The notes beneath the pieces were generated by a model. It did no database searches and had not been told where the DNA came from. It saw only the letters and a program-made list of their open reading frames with translations. A stretch of DNA of 64,000 nt from an uncultured Eubacteriales bacterium (GTDB lineage: Bacteria > Bacillota > Clostridia > Oscillospirales > Acutalibacteraceae), in assembly GCA_900315605.1 (NCBI GenBank), contig OMZU01000024.1, positions 18,849 through 82,848 on the forward strand, written 5' to 3'. Below are positions 18,085-27,256 of this stretch, piece after piece (within the stretch, counting starts at the first letter, position 1; every line of letters starts with the position of its first letter). The position numbers and the translations under genes were made by a program.

Positions 18085-19449
18085 TTATTTTCCAACGCAG
18101 AAGTTGTGGAACACACGATCAACTATTTCTTCGCTCACTCTTTCGCCGGTGAGCTCCAAAACAGCAGAAATGGCTTCTTCCAGAGAAACTGTTACGGCGT
18201 CATATGTCATCCCGTTTTTCAGTGACTCCTTTGCTTCGGTAACGGAGCGCAGCGCATTAACGACCGCAGTTCTCTGGCGTTCATTTGAAAGAATCCCTTC
18301 GCTCGGATTCAGCTTGTCCGTACCGGCGATTTTGCGAACAGCAGAAATAATTTCTTCTTTTCCCTCACCGCTCGCTGCGGAAACCTTTATAATATTGTCG
18401 CAATAATCCGCGATCTTATCTGTATCTAATTTGCCGACAAGGTCTGTTTTGTTTATGATGACAATTGTAGGAACGTTTTTTGCTTCTTTAAGCAGCGAAA
18501 AATCCTCGTCATTCAGCTCGCGGCTGTTATCCAAGACCGCAAGAAGCAAACCGCATTGTTCAAGACGTTTTCTTGCTTTTTCAACGCCGATTTTTTCAAC
18601 CTCGTCGTTTGTTGATCTCAACCCTGCGGTATCACTGAGCCTGAGTATAACATCACCGACCAGCACGGTATCCTCAACAACGTCGCGCGTTGTGCCCGGA
18701 ATATTGGTGACAATGCTTCTTTCACTGCCGGAAAGCAAGTTCATCAGGGTTGATTTGCCAACGTTCGGTCTGCCTGCAATAACAGTATCAATTCCTTCCT
18801 TAACCGCTTGACCGCTATCGTATGTATTAAGCAAATGAGAAAGAGAAGATATCGCTTTGTCACAAGCGTCAAAAATCATATCGTCCGTAACCTCGGCAAT
18901 ATCTTCCTCAGGATAATCCGCCCACGCAGAAAGATGAGAAGCCAGATTCAAAAGATCATTTTTTATATCATCAAGCTTTGCTCTGAGCGCGCCGTCCTTT
19001 ACACAAAGCGCAGCACGAGCGGCACTTTTGCTTCGCGCGCTGATAATATCCGCAACAGCCTCAGCCTCGGTAAGGTCCATTTTACCGTTGAGAAATGCCC
19101 GCTTGGTAAATTCACCCGGTTCGGCAGGTCTCGCGCCGCTGTCCAATGCGGCTCTGAGAACGCGGGCAGTAACATAAACTCCGCCGTGACAGGACAGTTC
19201 AACAACATTTTCTCCCGTATAGCTGTGGGGCGCACGAAAAACAAGCGCGACTGCTTCATCAATCTCCTCGCCGCCGAAAGTAACCTTTCCGAACGCGGCA
19301 GTGTAGCCCTTCATATCAGTCAGCTTTTTATTATTAATATTTTTGAAAATCTTATCGGCAATTTTGATCGCACTTTCACCCGAAATGCGAATAACACCGA
19401 TACCGCCCTCGCCCTGAGCGGTACTTATAGCAGCTATTGTATTACTCAT
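18085..19449 (-). CDS. mnmE: tRNA modification GTPase MnmE
   Basis: MnmE (TrmE) is a dimeric, potassium-activated GTPase that works with MnmG on tRNA wobble uridines. The N-terminal formyl-THF-binding domain begins TIAAISTAQGEGGIGVIRISG. The inserted G domain has G1 GRPNVGKS, the DTAGLR switch and NKTD. The C-terminal tail is FCVGK, matching the essential C-(I/L/V)-GK motif. Length is 454 residues. It lies between khpB and mnmG, all on the leftward strand. Confidence 0.96.
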   Translation of the reverse strand: MSNTIAAISTAQGEGGIGVIRISGESAIKIADKIFKNINNKKLTDMKGYTAAFGKVTFGGEEIDEAVALVFRAPHSYTGENVVELSCHGGVYVTARVLRAALDSGARPAEPGEFTKRAFLNGKMDLTEAEAVADIISARSKSAARAALCVKDGALRAKLDDIKNDLLNLASHLSAWADYPEEDIAEVTDDMIFDACDKAISSLSHLLNTYDSGQAVKEGIDTVIAGRPNVGKSTLMNLLSGSERSIVTNIPGTTRDVVEDTVLVGDVILRLSDTAGLRSTNDEVEKIGVEKARKRLEQCGLLLAVLDNSRELNDEDFSLLKEAKNVPTIVIINKTDLVGKLDTDKIADYCDNIIKVSAASGEGKEEIISAVRKIAGTDKLNPSEGILSNERQRTAVVNALRSVTEAKESLKNGMTYDAVTVSLEEAISAVLELTGERVSEEIVDRVFHNFCVGK

Positions 19450-19539
19450 ATATCTTTATGTTCAAACTGTTCTTATACTGATAAAATGGAGATAATGGCT
19501 AAGCTTTGCTTAATCATTACCTCCGATTTTTTGTAGATA

Positions 19540-20361
19540 TTATTTGTCGATTCTTCCGTAAAGACCGGTTTCTCCGCCCTCATTAAGAGGAACTCTGTTT
19601 GGATCTGCCGGAGCAGCAGCCGGCTTTGAGCCGCCTCTGCCGTTATAAGGACGTCTGCCGCCCCTGTTGCCGCCTCTGTTACCGCCCCTGTTGCCTTTGT
19701 AGGGCTTGCGGTAATTCTGCTTAAAGTTAGGATCAACGCCGATAACAACGTGTCTGTTGCTGTTTTCGCCCTCACTCCATGAGGTTGCGCCGTTGACCTT
19801 TTGAACCGCGGTATGAATTATCCTTCTTTCATAAGGATTCATAGGCTCAAGACTTGTCTTTTTGCCTGTCTTGATAGCCTTGAACGCAAGCTTTCTACCC
19901 AGGATCTCAAGAGTTTTTTCTCTTTTTTCTCTATAGTCTCCGGTGTTGATCGTAACCTTGACATAATCCTTTTCGGCATGATTGGCAACAAGACTTGTAA
20001 GGTACTGAAGCGAATCCAGGGTCTCGCCCCTTCTTCCGATAACAAAGCCAACGTCCTCGCCCTCAAGGTCAAATTCGATTCCGCCTTCTACCTCTTTTTT
20101 CTCAATCGTGATGTTTTCAAGACCCATCTTGTCGAGAACCTGTCTCAAAAATTCCTCTGCGCCCATTTCGGGTTCAGGCTCTTCTTGTACAATAACCTTA
20201 ACCTTTGCCGGAGAGCCGCCGAAAAGTCCGAATTTTTTCTTTTCGGCACGCTGAATCAGCTCAAATTCAACGTCGTCCGTCTCGCTCAGACCAAGCTGTC
20301 TTTTTGCGTCGTTAAGAGCCTCAAGCTCTGTTTCGCCAACGCCGATTGCTTCTCTAGTCAC
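19540..20361 (-). CDS. khpB: RNA-binding protein KhpB (Jag/SpoIIIJ-associated) with an Arg-Gly-Gly tail
   Basis: Residues 1-50 form a Jag-N domain (EALNDAKRQLGL, KKKFGLFGG). Residues about 68-145 are a KH domain with the GxxG loop in VIGRRGETLDSLQYL. Residues about 150-211 are an R3H domain (PYERRIIHTAVQ). Such proteins bind RNA and affect cell elongation and division. Unusually, residues 216-246 form a basic tail with repeated NRGG/GRGG units, like a eukaryotic RGG box, followed by a Pro/Ala linker and an acidic end. The start is GTG behind AAGGAG. The gene follows yidC, as in most Firmicutes. Confidence 0.93.
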   Translation of the reverse strand: MTREAIGVGETELEALNDAKRQLGLSETDDVEFELIQRAEKKKFGLFGGSPAKVKVIVQEEPEPEMGAEEFLRQVLDKMGLENITIEKKEVEGGIEFDLEGEDVGFVIGRRGETLDSLQYLTSLVANHAEKDYVKVTINTGDYREKREKTLEILGRKLAFKAIKTGKKTSLEPMNPYERRIIHTAVQKVNGATSWSEGENSNRHVVIGVDPNFKQNYRKPYKGNRGGNRGGNRGGRRPYNGRGGSKPAAAPADPNRVPLNEGGETGLYGRIDK

Positions 20362-20464
20362 GTTAATTTTCTCCTTTTATTTGAATAAATATATCAGGCT
20401 GTCCGCGCCGAGAACTGCGCCGCGCCTTTTTTACCTCATTATATATTACTAAAATTTTGACGCT

Positions 20465-21460
20465 TTAGCGTTTTCTGCCTCTGTTATTCTGATTTGAGGA
20501 CTTTGCAGAGAATTCTTTTGCCTCTGCCGGAACATAAGAATACTGAACCTTTGCCTCATTTTCAAACATAAGCGCAGCATGTCTTGCTTCTGCGTTTGCA
20601 GTGATCTTCTGCGGACTGCAAATCTTTGCCAGCACAAGCGACTGAACCAAGCTGAGAAGTGCAGAAATGATCCAATAAAAAGCCATTGCCGCAGGCACAT
20701 TGTATGTGATCCATGCAGAGAACAGCGGCAAGCCGTACATAGCGATCTTCATGCAGCCCTGCTGCTGAGCCATCTGGTTGTTGTTGACCTTCTGCATAAT
20801 AAACTGCGAACCGAGGTTTGAAAGCAAGCTGAATACCGGGAACAGAGTATAGGGTGAAAACAAGCCTCTCTCGTTTGGAATTACAAGCAAGTCTATTCCA
20901 AAGAAGTTAAAACCGTTTCCAAAGCTTTCAATAGCAGAAATTTCCGAAGAGTTAAAAATATTTTGAATTGCCTCGGTGTTTACGATATTCGGGAACACCT
21001 TGAGCAAACCGATTTCCTGATATGTTTGATTTATGCTCGAAACATAACCCGGAATTGTGTTCACATAACTGATCGCAGACTGAATACTCTGCGAATTGAT
21101 ATGAAGCGTGTTGGTCAGCGGCTGTGCAACAGCATAGAAAATACCGAAAAGGACGATGATCGGAACTATCGACGTCAGGCATCCGCCCATTGGCTTAACG
21201 CCTTCCTTTTCGTACAGCTTATTCATTTCTTCCTGGAGCTTTTGCTTATTGTTAGCGTATTTTTCTCTCAGCTCCTGCTGTTTTTTCTGCATTTTGGCAG
21301 TGCCGGCCATTGATTTTTGCTGCTTTACCGAAAACGGCAAAAGAATAAGCTTTACAACAAGTGTAAACGCTATGATCGCCAGACCGAAATTTTGGAGAAC
21401 ATAGAATATACCCCAAAGGATATATCCGAAAGCGTACCCCAGAAATCCAAATATTTGCAT
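20465..21460 (-). CDS. yidC: Membrane protein insertase YidC/OxaA (SpoIIIJ type)
   Basis: YidC inserts and folds inner-membrane proteins alone or with SecYEG. This 331-residue protein is the short Gram-positive form without the large periplasmic domain. It has a membrane segment at residues 10-40, then a basic cytoplasmic hairpin (KQQKSMAGTAKMQKKQQELR) that is the family signature, MGGCLTSIVPIIVLFGIFYA, and two or three more membrane segments. The C-terminus is basic. It has no lipobox cysteine, unlike SpoIIIJ of Bacillus. Between TM2 and TM3 is an extracytoplasmic segment longer than usual (about residues 120-200). Its neighbours rnpA, yidD and khpB are canonical. Confidence 0.93.
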   Translation of the reverse strand: MQIFGFLGYAFGYILWGIFYVLQNFGLAIIAFTLVVKLILLPFSVKQQKSMAGTAKMQKKQQELREKYANNKQKLQEEMNKLYEKEGVKPMGGCLTSIVPIIVLFGIFYAVAQPLTNTLHINSQSIQSAISYVNTIPGYVSSINQTYQEIGLLKVFPNIVNTEAIQNIFNSSEISAIESFGNGFNFFGIDLLVIPNERGLFSPYTLFPVFSLLSNLGSQFIMQKVNNNQMAQQQGCMKIAMYGLPLFSAWITYNVPAAMAFYWIISALLSLVQSLVLAKICSPQKITANAEARHAALMFENEAKVQYSYVPAEAKEFSAKSSNQNNRGRKR

Positions 21461-21671
21461 ATTGTTCCTTTCTGTTTGATCCGGACTTTTGAAAAAGAAG
21501 ATCCGGATTCGTTGATTTAGGACGGATATCTCAAAGCATAAATATAAGGTTATTTTTTATAACTTATTAATAGATATCCAAAAAAGTTATTGTCAAAACG
21601 ATTTTTTGACTTCAAATATCAAAGAAAAATCTAATATGACTTTGATATAATCTGCTTGACCTACCAAAAAA

Positions 21672-21905
21672 TTACTTTTTTTTGCGTTTTTTTCTTTCCG
21701 GAACAGGATCGTATCCACCCTTAGAAAACGGGTTGCAGCGCAAAAAACGCCAAATAGTCATCATCATACCGATGAAAGCACCATAGCTTTCAATTGCCTC
21801 AATTCCATATTGAGAACAGGTAGGATAATATTTGCACCTGGGCGGGGTATTTGGCGAAATCGACCGCTGATAAAACTTTATTGCGGAAATCAAAAGCTTT
21901 TTCAT
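21672..21905 (-). CDS. yidD: Membrane protein insertion efficiency factor YidD
   Basis: This 77-residue protein has the unmistakable YidD motif [20 protein letters not shown], followed by the [13 protein letters not shown] signature near the C-terminus. YidD is a peripheral membrane protein that assists YidC-dependent insertion. It overlaps rnpA by 4 nt, so the two are translationally coupled. Confidence 0.95.
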   Translation of the reverse strand: MKKLLISAIKFYQRSISPNTPPRCKYYPTCSQYGIEAIESYGAFIGMMMTIWRFLRCNPFSKGGYDPVPERKKRKKK

Positions 21906-22246
21906 TTTTCTAAATCCAATGCGCCTGCCTGTGAAAGATGATTTTTCATGGCGCGCGTGATCACATAAGATTTTACCGCCGGAGTTTTGGCTCTTGCAAC
22001 AAACACAAAATCATATCCTTCCCTGATTTTGGGATAAAGCTCGCGATACGCTGTGCGGATCACCCTTCTGGCTCTTGTCCGGCTAACAGCCTTGCCAACC
22101 TTTTTGCCCGTTGTGATTCCGTAACGCTTTGCTCCTGATTTATTTTTTTGAACATATGTCACAAGCACAGGACTGACAAAGGATTTTCCGCGCCTGTATA
22201 TTCGTGAAAAATCCCTGTTTTCCTTTAAAGTAATATATTCGCTCAT
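21902..22246 (-). CDS. rnpA: Ribonuclease P protein component
   Basis: RnpA binds the RNase P RNA for tRNA 5' maturation. The 114-residue basic protein has the N-terminal [14 protein letters not shown] and the RNR-like motif [16 protein letters not shown]. It lies between rpmH and yidD, the universal order, and is probably transcribed from the rpmH promoter. The RNase P RNA gene is not in this window. Confidence 0.95.
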   Translation of the reverse strand: MSEYITLKENRDFSRIYRRGKSFVSPVLVTYVQKNKSGAKRYGITTGKKVGKAVSRTRARRVIRTAYRELYPKIREGYDFVFVARAKTPAVKSYVITRAMKNHLSQAGALDLEK

Positions 22247-22330
22247 TATTGCGCACCCTCCGGCAAACGACCGAAAATCAGACTTCTTACCCTAAAAAAG
22301 AAAGACCACCGATAAAAAGTGGTCTGTTCT

Positions 22331-22465
22331 TTAGTAAGACAGCCTTTTTCTTCCTTTAGCTCTTCTTCTGGCTAAAACCTTTCTGCCGTTTGATGTAGAC
22401 ATTCTTTTTCTGAAACCGTGCTCTTTTTTTCTGTGAAGCTTCTTTGGCTGGTATGTTCTGAACAT
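22331..22465 (-). CDS. rpmH: 50S ribosomal protein L34
   Basis: This short gene encodes 44 residues beginning [20 protein letters not shown] and ending in [12 protein letters not shown], an L34 match along its whole length. GGAGG precedes the ATG by eight bases. It marks the left border of the origin region and is the first gene of the leftward rpmH-rnpA-yidD unit. Confidence 0.97.
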   Translation of the reverse strand: MFRTYQPKKLHRKKEHGFRKRMSTSNGRKVLARRRAKGRKRLSY

Positions 22466-22506
22466 ATCTGTAAACCTCCCTTCAAACTATAACCTTGCAC
22501 CATAGC

Positions 22507-22535
22507 ATTATAGCCTAAATATGCCGCTAAGTCAA
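22507..22535 (-). promoter_or_regulatory. Promoter of rpmH-rnpA-yidD
   Basis: On the minus strand TTGACT, 17 nt, TATAAT, about 42 nt upstream of the rpmH start codon. Confidence 0.9.
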
Positions 22536-22570
22536 GCCTTTTTTGCCTTTTGAAATCATAAAAATTTAAG

Positions 22571-22579
22571 TTTTCCACA
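22571..22579 (+). promoter_or_regulatory. Near-consensus DnaA box
   Basis: TTTTCCACA differs from TTATCCACA at one position and lies upstream of the rpmH promoter in the presumed origin. Confidence 0.5.
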
Positions 22580-22809
22580 TCTTGTATTTTGTTTGGTTCA
22601 TCACCACAATATTTTACGGCATATCATAAACTCTCAATATGCCGCCGCATAATTTTGGTGCTTTGTTCGCAAACAAAAATTTTTTCGTAAGAATGGACAA
22701 AAAAGCAGCTAAAAACCAACGTATTTCCAAGACTTTTCGGTAAAACCGACAGAATAATAATCAGCCAAGCCGTGCGCTGCCGTCTGTGCGTTGCCGACTT
22801 AAAAAATGC

Positions 22810-22838
22810 TTGATTTTTATTTTGGTTTGAGGTATAAT
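22810..22838 (+). promoter_or_regulatory. Promoter of dnaA
   Basis: TTGATT, 17 nt, TATAAT, giving a leader of roughly 85 nt. A small GC-rich hairpin (GCGCGA at 22,891-22,896 with TCGCGC at 22,901-22,906) sits just before the GAGAGG ribosome-binding site and could affect translation. Confidence 0.85.
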
Positions 22839-22929
22839 TTATATTGTATGGATTTCTAATAAATAGGGGAATTTTTAAGATCAGAAAGGGGCGCGAAAAA
22901 TCGCGCAAAATGAGAGGAAGGTTGAATTA

Positions 22930-24252
22930 ATGAATTCATTTGACGACGCCTGGGAGCTTATCTGCTCATATTGTAAGAGTAAGATTACCGACGTAGCTTA
23001 TAATACCTGGATCAGCCGAATCAAGCCCATGAATTTGGATTTTGACACAAATACGGCATATCTAACTGTGCCCAACGATTTTCACAGACAAACCATAGCA
23101 CGCTGCTACATACCTCTGCTCAACGAGGCTTTTGAAGCTATTTTTGACACAAAATTTAATATAGATCTCAAAACCGAAGAAAAGCCGCCGGAATTTGTTG
23201 AGAAAAAGACTGTTCCCGACGAAATCAGCGACGAAAATTACGAATATACCTTTGACACCTTTATTGTCGGCTCGTCAAACAAGTTTGCTCACGCTGCCTG
23301 TCTTGCCGTTGCCACAAACCCGTCAAAGGCATATAATCCGCTGTTCTTATACGGAAATTCCGGACTCGGCAAAACTCATTTGCTGCACGCTATCGGAAAC
23401 GAAATCAAAAAAAATGACCCAAGCAAAATCATTTGCTACATAAAGGGCGACGATTTTACAAACGAACTGATCGAATCTCTGAGACTCGCAAAAATGGCTG
23501 AGTTCAGACATAAATACAGACAAGCCGACATTCTTTTGGTGGACGACGTTCAGTTTATCGGCGGCAAGGAAAGCACCCAGGAAGAATTTTTCCACACCTT
23601 TAACGCACTCTACGAGGCAAAAAAGCAGATCGTTCTGACCTCCGACCGACCGCCAAAGGAGATCAAAACTCTTGACGACAGACTTCGCTCACGCTTTGAG
23701 CAGGATCTGATCGCCGACATCCAGCCGCCTGACCTTGAAACAAGGATAGCTATTATCAAGCGCAAGGCAGAGCTTGTCGATATCGAGCTGAGCAATGAGG
23801 TTTGCGAGTACATCGCCTCAAAAATCAAGGCAAATATACGCCAGCTTGAGGGCACAGTAAAAAAGCTCAAAGCAAAATCCTTGCTCAATAACGAAAAACC
23901 GACGATCTCCTCTGCACAAGAGGTCATCGCAGATATTTTGAACAACGACGTTCCGCCCGAGGTAACAGTCGAGCGTATAATCGAAGAGGTCGCACGCTCC
24001 TACGGAGTTTCCCCGGACGAGATACGCTCACAGAAAAACCGAAGCGCGAACATAAGCAACGCGCGCCACATCGCTATTTATATCACGCGCGAGATGACAA
24101 CGCTTCCGATGGTTTCAATCGGAAAGGAATTTGGCGACAGGCACTATTCCACTATCATCTATACGATCTCAAAGGTCCAAAAGATGATGGAAAAGGATCA
24201 AAAGATCAAGGAGCTTATCGAGGATACCATCAAAAATATAAGAGACCGTTGA
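22930..24252 (+). CDS. dnaA: Chromosomal replication initiator DnaA
   Basis: DnaA melts the origin and loads helicase. The 440-residue protein has an N-terminal interaction domain (residues 1-80), a short acidic linker, and an AAA+ domain with Walker A GNSGLGKTH near residue 143 and Walker B ILLVDDVQFIGG. The C-terminal DNA-binding domain carries the DnaA signature around ITREMTTLPMVSIGKEFGDRHYSTI. The ATG follows GAGAGGAAGG. It is the first gene on the rightward side of the origin. Confidence 0.98.
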   Translation: MNSFDDAWELICSYCKSKITDVAYNTWISRIKPMNLDFDTNTAYLTVPNDFHRQTIARCYIPLLNEAFEAIFDTKFNIDLKTEEKPPEFVEKKTVPDEISDENYEYTFDTFIVGSSNKFAHAACLAVATNPSKAYNPLFLYGNSGLGKTHLLHAIGNEIKKNDPSKIICYIKGDDFTNELIESLRLAKMAEFRHKYRQADILLVDDVQFIGGKESTQEEFFHTFNALYEAKKQIVLTSDRPPKEIKTLDDRLRSRFEQDLIADIQPPDLETRIAIIKRKAELVDIELSNEVCEYIASKIKANIRQLEGTVKKLKAKSLLNNEKPTISSAQEVIADILNNDVPPEVTVERIIEEVARSYGVSPDEIRSQKNRSANISNARHIAIYITREMTTLPMVSIGKEFGDRHYSTIIYTISKVQKMMEKDQKIKELIEDTIKNIRDR

Positions 24253-24588
24253 TCCAATTGAAAATTTAAACATTTTATTAACATTGATTTGTTATCAAAA
24301 ATGTTGATCGATTTTTGACAGGCGGAAATTTTTAACATTTCCGCTAACATTAAATAACAAACCATAACAGTAACTAATATCCGTGTTATAATTTTTATTG
24401 GGAACTGTTTTAAGAAAAACTCCGTTTTGTCTCTCCTCACCCAAAAATAAACATTCTTTATAAAACTGCCAACTGAGAGACGTGGACAGATTTTTCGCAT
24501 GGATCAGGGAAGTACAAGGCTTTTCCATGTTTTAACATCACCTACTACGACTACTAAATAATATACATTACATAGGAGAGTATATTGC
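24253..24588. other. dnaA-dnaN intergenic region, AT-rich with recurring TTAACAT motifs
   Basis: This gap carries several TTAACAT/TTAACATT-like words (near 24,290, 24,332, 24,344 and 24,530) and one inverted copy near 24,300. A TATAAT at 24,386 lacks a clear -35. The minus strand carries TAGTAGTCGTAGTAG (24,542-24,556), resembling the TAG trinucleotide run of DnaA-trios, but no DnaA box flanks it. It may be the unwinding half of a bipartite origin, as in Bacillus. Confidence 0.4.
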
Positions 24589-25695
24589 ATGAAAATTTCC
24601 TGCTTAAGAACCGAGCTTGCAGCAGCGGTAACAAACGCCTCAAGAGCAGTTTCTTCAAAATCCGCAATACCAGCCCTTGAGGGTGTGCTGTTAAAGGCTC
24701 AGGGAGAAAAGCTTAATATCTCGGGCTACAACCTTGAGATCGGAATAACCTCAGATATCGAGGCGACTGTTCAGCAACCGGGAGAGGTAGTTGTCAGCGC
24801 AAAGCTTTTTCTTGATATCGTGCGCAGACTTCCGGAAGAAATCGTTACGATCGAAACAGACGAAAGACTCATAACCTATATAATCTGCGGCAAGGCGGAA
24901 TTTCAAATCGTGGGAATGCCCTCGGTCGAATATCCCGATCTGCCGACCTTTGAAAAAACAAACTCAATAACTATTGATGTAAAAACTCTGCGCGAGATGA
25001 TCCGCCAGACTGTTTACGCAGTAAGCGACAACGAATCAAAGCCTGTGTATATGGGATCGCTCTATGAGCTCGAAAACGGGATATTGAGGATCGTGGCGAT
25101 CGACGGCTTTAGAATGGCTATCCGAAGCGAGGCGGTCAACAGCGACAGCACTACCGACTTTATTGTTCCCGGAAAAACTCAAAACGAGGTTTTGAAGCTT
25201 TTGACAGATGATGAAGAACAGGTTGAGATCATTATCGGTCAGCGTCACATCACCTATTGCGTAAAAAACTACAAGGTCATTTCAAGACTTATTGAAGGAA
25301 CCTTTCTTGATTACAGAACAACTATTCCAAAGGAATTTAAGACAGAGCTTGTTATTAAAACAAGAACTCTGATAGATTCTGTTGAAAGAATGTCGCTGCT
25401 TGACAACGAAAGGGTAAAAAGTCCCGTAAGATGCAAGCTTTCAAATGACGAAATCAAGCTTTCGTGCGCTTCCGCAGTCGGCAGAGCAAACGACGAGATC
25501 TCGGTCACGATCGCCGGAGAGCCGCTTGAAATCGGTTTTAACAACAGATATATGCTCGACGCGCTCAGAAATGCAGACGCCGACGAGGTCAGAATAAAAT
25601 TCAACAGCCCGGTATCTCCTATAGTTATCGAGCCGGTTGAGGGCGACAGCTTTTTGTACATAGTTGTTCCCGTGAGGATATCTAATGAAATATGA
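24589..25695 (+). CDS. dnaN: DNA polymerase III sliding clamp (beta subunit)
   Basis: DnaN is the ring-shaped processivity clamp of the replicative polymerase. The 368-residue protein begins MKISCLRTELAAAV and has the family features SKSAIPALEGVLLKA and VDGFR-like AIDGFRMAIR. It ends with the conserved FLYIVVPVRI. It follows dnaA after a 336-bp gap and its end overlaps the S4-domain gene by 11 bp. Confidence 0.97.
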   Translation: MKISCLRTELAAAVTNASRAVSSKSAIPALEGVLLKAQGEKLNISGYNLEIGITSDIEATVQQPGEVVVSAKLFLDIVRRLPEEIVTIETDERLITYIICGKAEFQIVGMPSVEYPDLPTFEKTNSITIDVKTLREMIRQTVYAVSDNESKPVYMGSLYELENGILRIVAIDGFRMAIRSEAVNSDSTTDFIVPGKTQNEVLKLLTDDEEQVEIIIGQRHITYCVKNYKVISRLIEGTFLDYRTTIPKEFKTELVIKTRTLIDSVERMSLLDNERVKSPVRCKLSNDEIKLSCASAVGRANDEISVTIAGEPLEIGFNNRYMLDALRNADADEVRIKFNSPVSPIVIEPVEGDSFLYIVVPVRISNEI

Positions 25696-25906
25696 GACAG
25701 TAGAAATCGACACAGAATTTATTCGCCTTCAGGATCTTCTAAAGCTTGGCGGTGCGGTTCAAACAGGCGGCATGGCAAAGCTTGAGATACAAAACGGCGA
25801 AGTGAGCGTAAACGACGAAATCTGCACCATGAGAGGAAAAAAACTCAGACCGGGCGATTTTGCCGAATACAACGGGCTTAGGCTGATTGTTGAAGCAAAA
25901 AAATGA
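25685..25906 (+). CDS. yaaA: S4-domain RNA-binding protein (YaaA/RlbA type)
   Basis: This 73-residue protein is a lone S4 fold: FIRLQDLLKLGG at residues 12-23, then GGMAKLEIQNGEVSVNDE and RGKKLRPGD. A small S4 protein between dnaN and recF is a fixed feature of Firmicute origins; in Bacillus it is implicated in ribosome biology. It overlaps dnaN by 11 bp and recF by 4 bp, so translation of all three is probably coupled. Confidence 0.92.
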   Translation: MKYETVEIDTEFIRLQDLLKLGGAVQTGGMAKLEIQNGEVSVNDEICTMRGKKLRPGDFAEYNGLRLIVEAKK

Positions 25907-27060
25907 GAGTGATCGCGCTAAAGCTTGAAAACTACAGAAACCTAAAGAATGACATAATACTCCCGTGCGAGGGAGTAAATGTGATCTGCGGTGACAACGC
26001 ACAGGGAAAAACAAATCTGATAGAGGCTCTTTGGCTGTTTTGCGGAGGTCATTCCTTTCGCCCCGGCAAGGACAGCGAGGTCATTTGCTGGGATAAAAAA
26101 AACGCGCGCCTGGAAATGAAATTTTTTGGGCAGGAGAGAGAGCAGACTGCAAAGCTCGGGTTTTTTCCCGGAAAAAAGACCGTTGAGATCAACGGAGTCG
26201 AAAAACGCTCCGCAGCTGCGCTCATAGAAAAATTCTGCGCCGTTGTGTTTTCCCCGGAGCATCTGAATCTGATAAAACGCGGACCGGGCGAAAGAAGAAG
26301 ATTTGTTGACAGCGCGATTTGCCGCGAAAAGTTAAAAAATGCCGTATTGCTTTCAAAATATAACAGATTGCTGAGTCAAAGAAATTCGCTTTTGAAAGAT
26401 ATTTCAAAACATCCTTCGCTTAAAAAAACTCTTCCGATTTGGGACGAACCGCTGATAAAAAACGGCGCGGCTCTCATAAAAAAGCGACTGGAATATATTG
26501 CAAACCTTTCGGAAAGCGCAAAGAGATATCACAGCGGAATATCAAACAGCCGCGAAGAGCTTGAGATAAGATATATTTCAACTGCCGGAATAACGGCTGA
26601 CGACGATATTGCAGAGGTTGAAAAAAAGCTCGGAGACGAGCTGAAAAAAAGAAACGACGAGGATATAAGAACGGGCGTGACCAATACCGGACCGCACCGC
26701 GACGATATAGAAATACTGATAAACGGAAAAAGCGCGCGCAGCTTTGCCTCTCAGGGACAGCAGCGAAGCGCGGTGCTCTCGCTTAAGCTTGCCGAGGCGA
26801 GCGTGCTGAGAGAAAGAATGGGCGAGGAGCCGGTCGTGCTTCTTGATGATGTGCTCTCGGAGCTTGACAGCTCACGCAGGGATTATCTGCTGAACGAGCT
26901 TACAGGCTGTCAGGTGTTTATAACCTGCTGCGAGGATTCGGGTAGAGAGCAGCTTAGAAGCGGAAAAATATTTAACGTCAGAAACGGAGAAATATCCGAT
27001 GTATCTGCACTTGGGTCAGGATACGGTGATCGAGGCGGAAACGATAACGGCAATGTTTGA
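25903..27060 (+). CDS. recF: DNA replication and repair protein RecF
   Basis: RecF is an SMC-like ATPase that helps load RecA at gapped DNA. It has Walker A GDNAQGKTNLIEAL at residues 31-44, the ABC-type signature SQGQQRSAVLSLKLAEA and Walker B PVVLLDDVLSELD. Length is 385 residues. The protein extends about 20 residues past the usual C-terminus (a Gly/Asp-rich tail), running 62 bp into the next gene in another frame. Confidence 0.95.
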   Translation: MRVIALKLENYRNLKNDIILPCEGVNVICGDNAQGKTNLIEALWLFCGGHSFRPGKDSEVICWDKKNARLEMKFFGQEREQTAKLGFFPGKKTVEINGVEKRSAAALIEKFCAVVFSPEHLNLIKRGPGERRRFVDSAICREKLKNAVLLSKYNRLLSQRNSLLKDISKHPSLKKTLPIWDEPLIKNGAALIKKRLEYIANLSESAKRYHSGISNSREELEIRYISTAGITADDDIAEVEKKLGDELKKRNDEDIRTGVTNTGPHRDDIEILINGKSARSFASQGQQRSAVLSLKLAEASVLRERMGEEPVVLLDDVLSELDSSRRDYLLNELTGCQVFITCCEDSGREQLRSGKIFNVRNGEISDVSALGSGYGDRGGNDNGNV

Positions 27061-27256
27061 TATCGACGCCTGCACCGTGTCAAAAAAAACAAGGGATTTT
27101 CTCGCCGCAGCACAAAAAAACGGTGAGGTAGTAAACGTATCCTATGAGCTGCCGAGATCATTTGTAGTTTGTCGGGAAGCCGAAAAAAACATTGTTTATA
27201 TAAGCCAGCTTTCAACAAAAACGCTTATGAAAAGAATTTTATCAATGGACAATTGA
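26999..27256 (+). CDS. remB: RemB-like DUF370 regulator (YaaB family)
   Basis: The 85-residue protein begins MYLHLGQDTVIEAETITAMFDID, the pattern of Bacillus RemB/YaaB (DUF370), a small DNA-binding regulator linked to biofilm matrix genes. Position between recF and gyrB agrees with Bacillus gene order. It overlaps the recF 3' end by 62 bp. The final codons (SMDN) lie in the first bases of a CAATTGACAATGG-type repeat, so the C-terminus has probably been altered by it. Confidence 0.85.
   Translation: MYLHLGQDTVIEAETITAMFDIDACTVSKKTRDFLAAAQKNGEVVNVSYELPRSFVVCREAEKNIVYISQLSTKTLMKRILSMDN

Larger units (their letters stand above)
22466..22929. other. oriC: Probable origin of replication region (rpmH-dnaA gap)
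   Basis: This gap separates leftward rpmH/rnpA/yidC from rightward dnaA/dnaN, which is the usual oriC position in Firmicutes. It has divergent promoters (22,507-22,535 minus; 22,810-22,838 plus) and AT-rich stretches near 22,670-22,690 and 22,800-22,870. DnaA boxes are scarce: I found only one good match, TTTTCCACA at 22,571. The call rests mainly on gene order. Confidence 0.6.
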
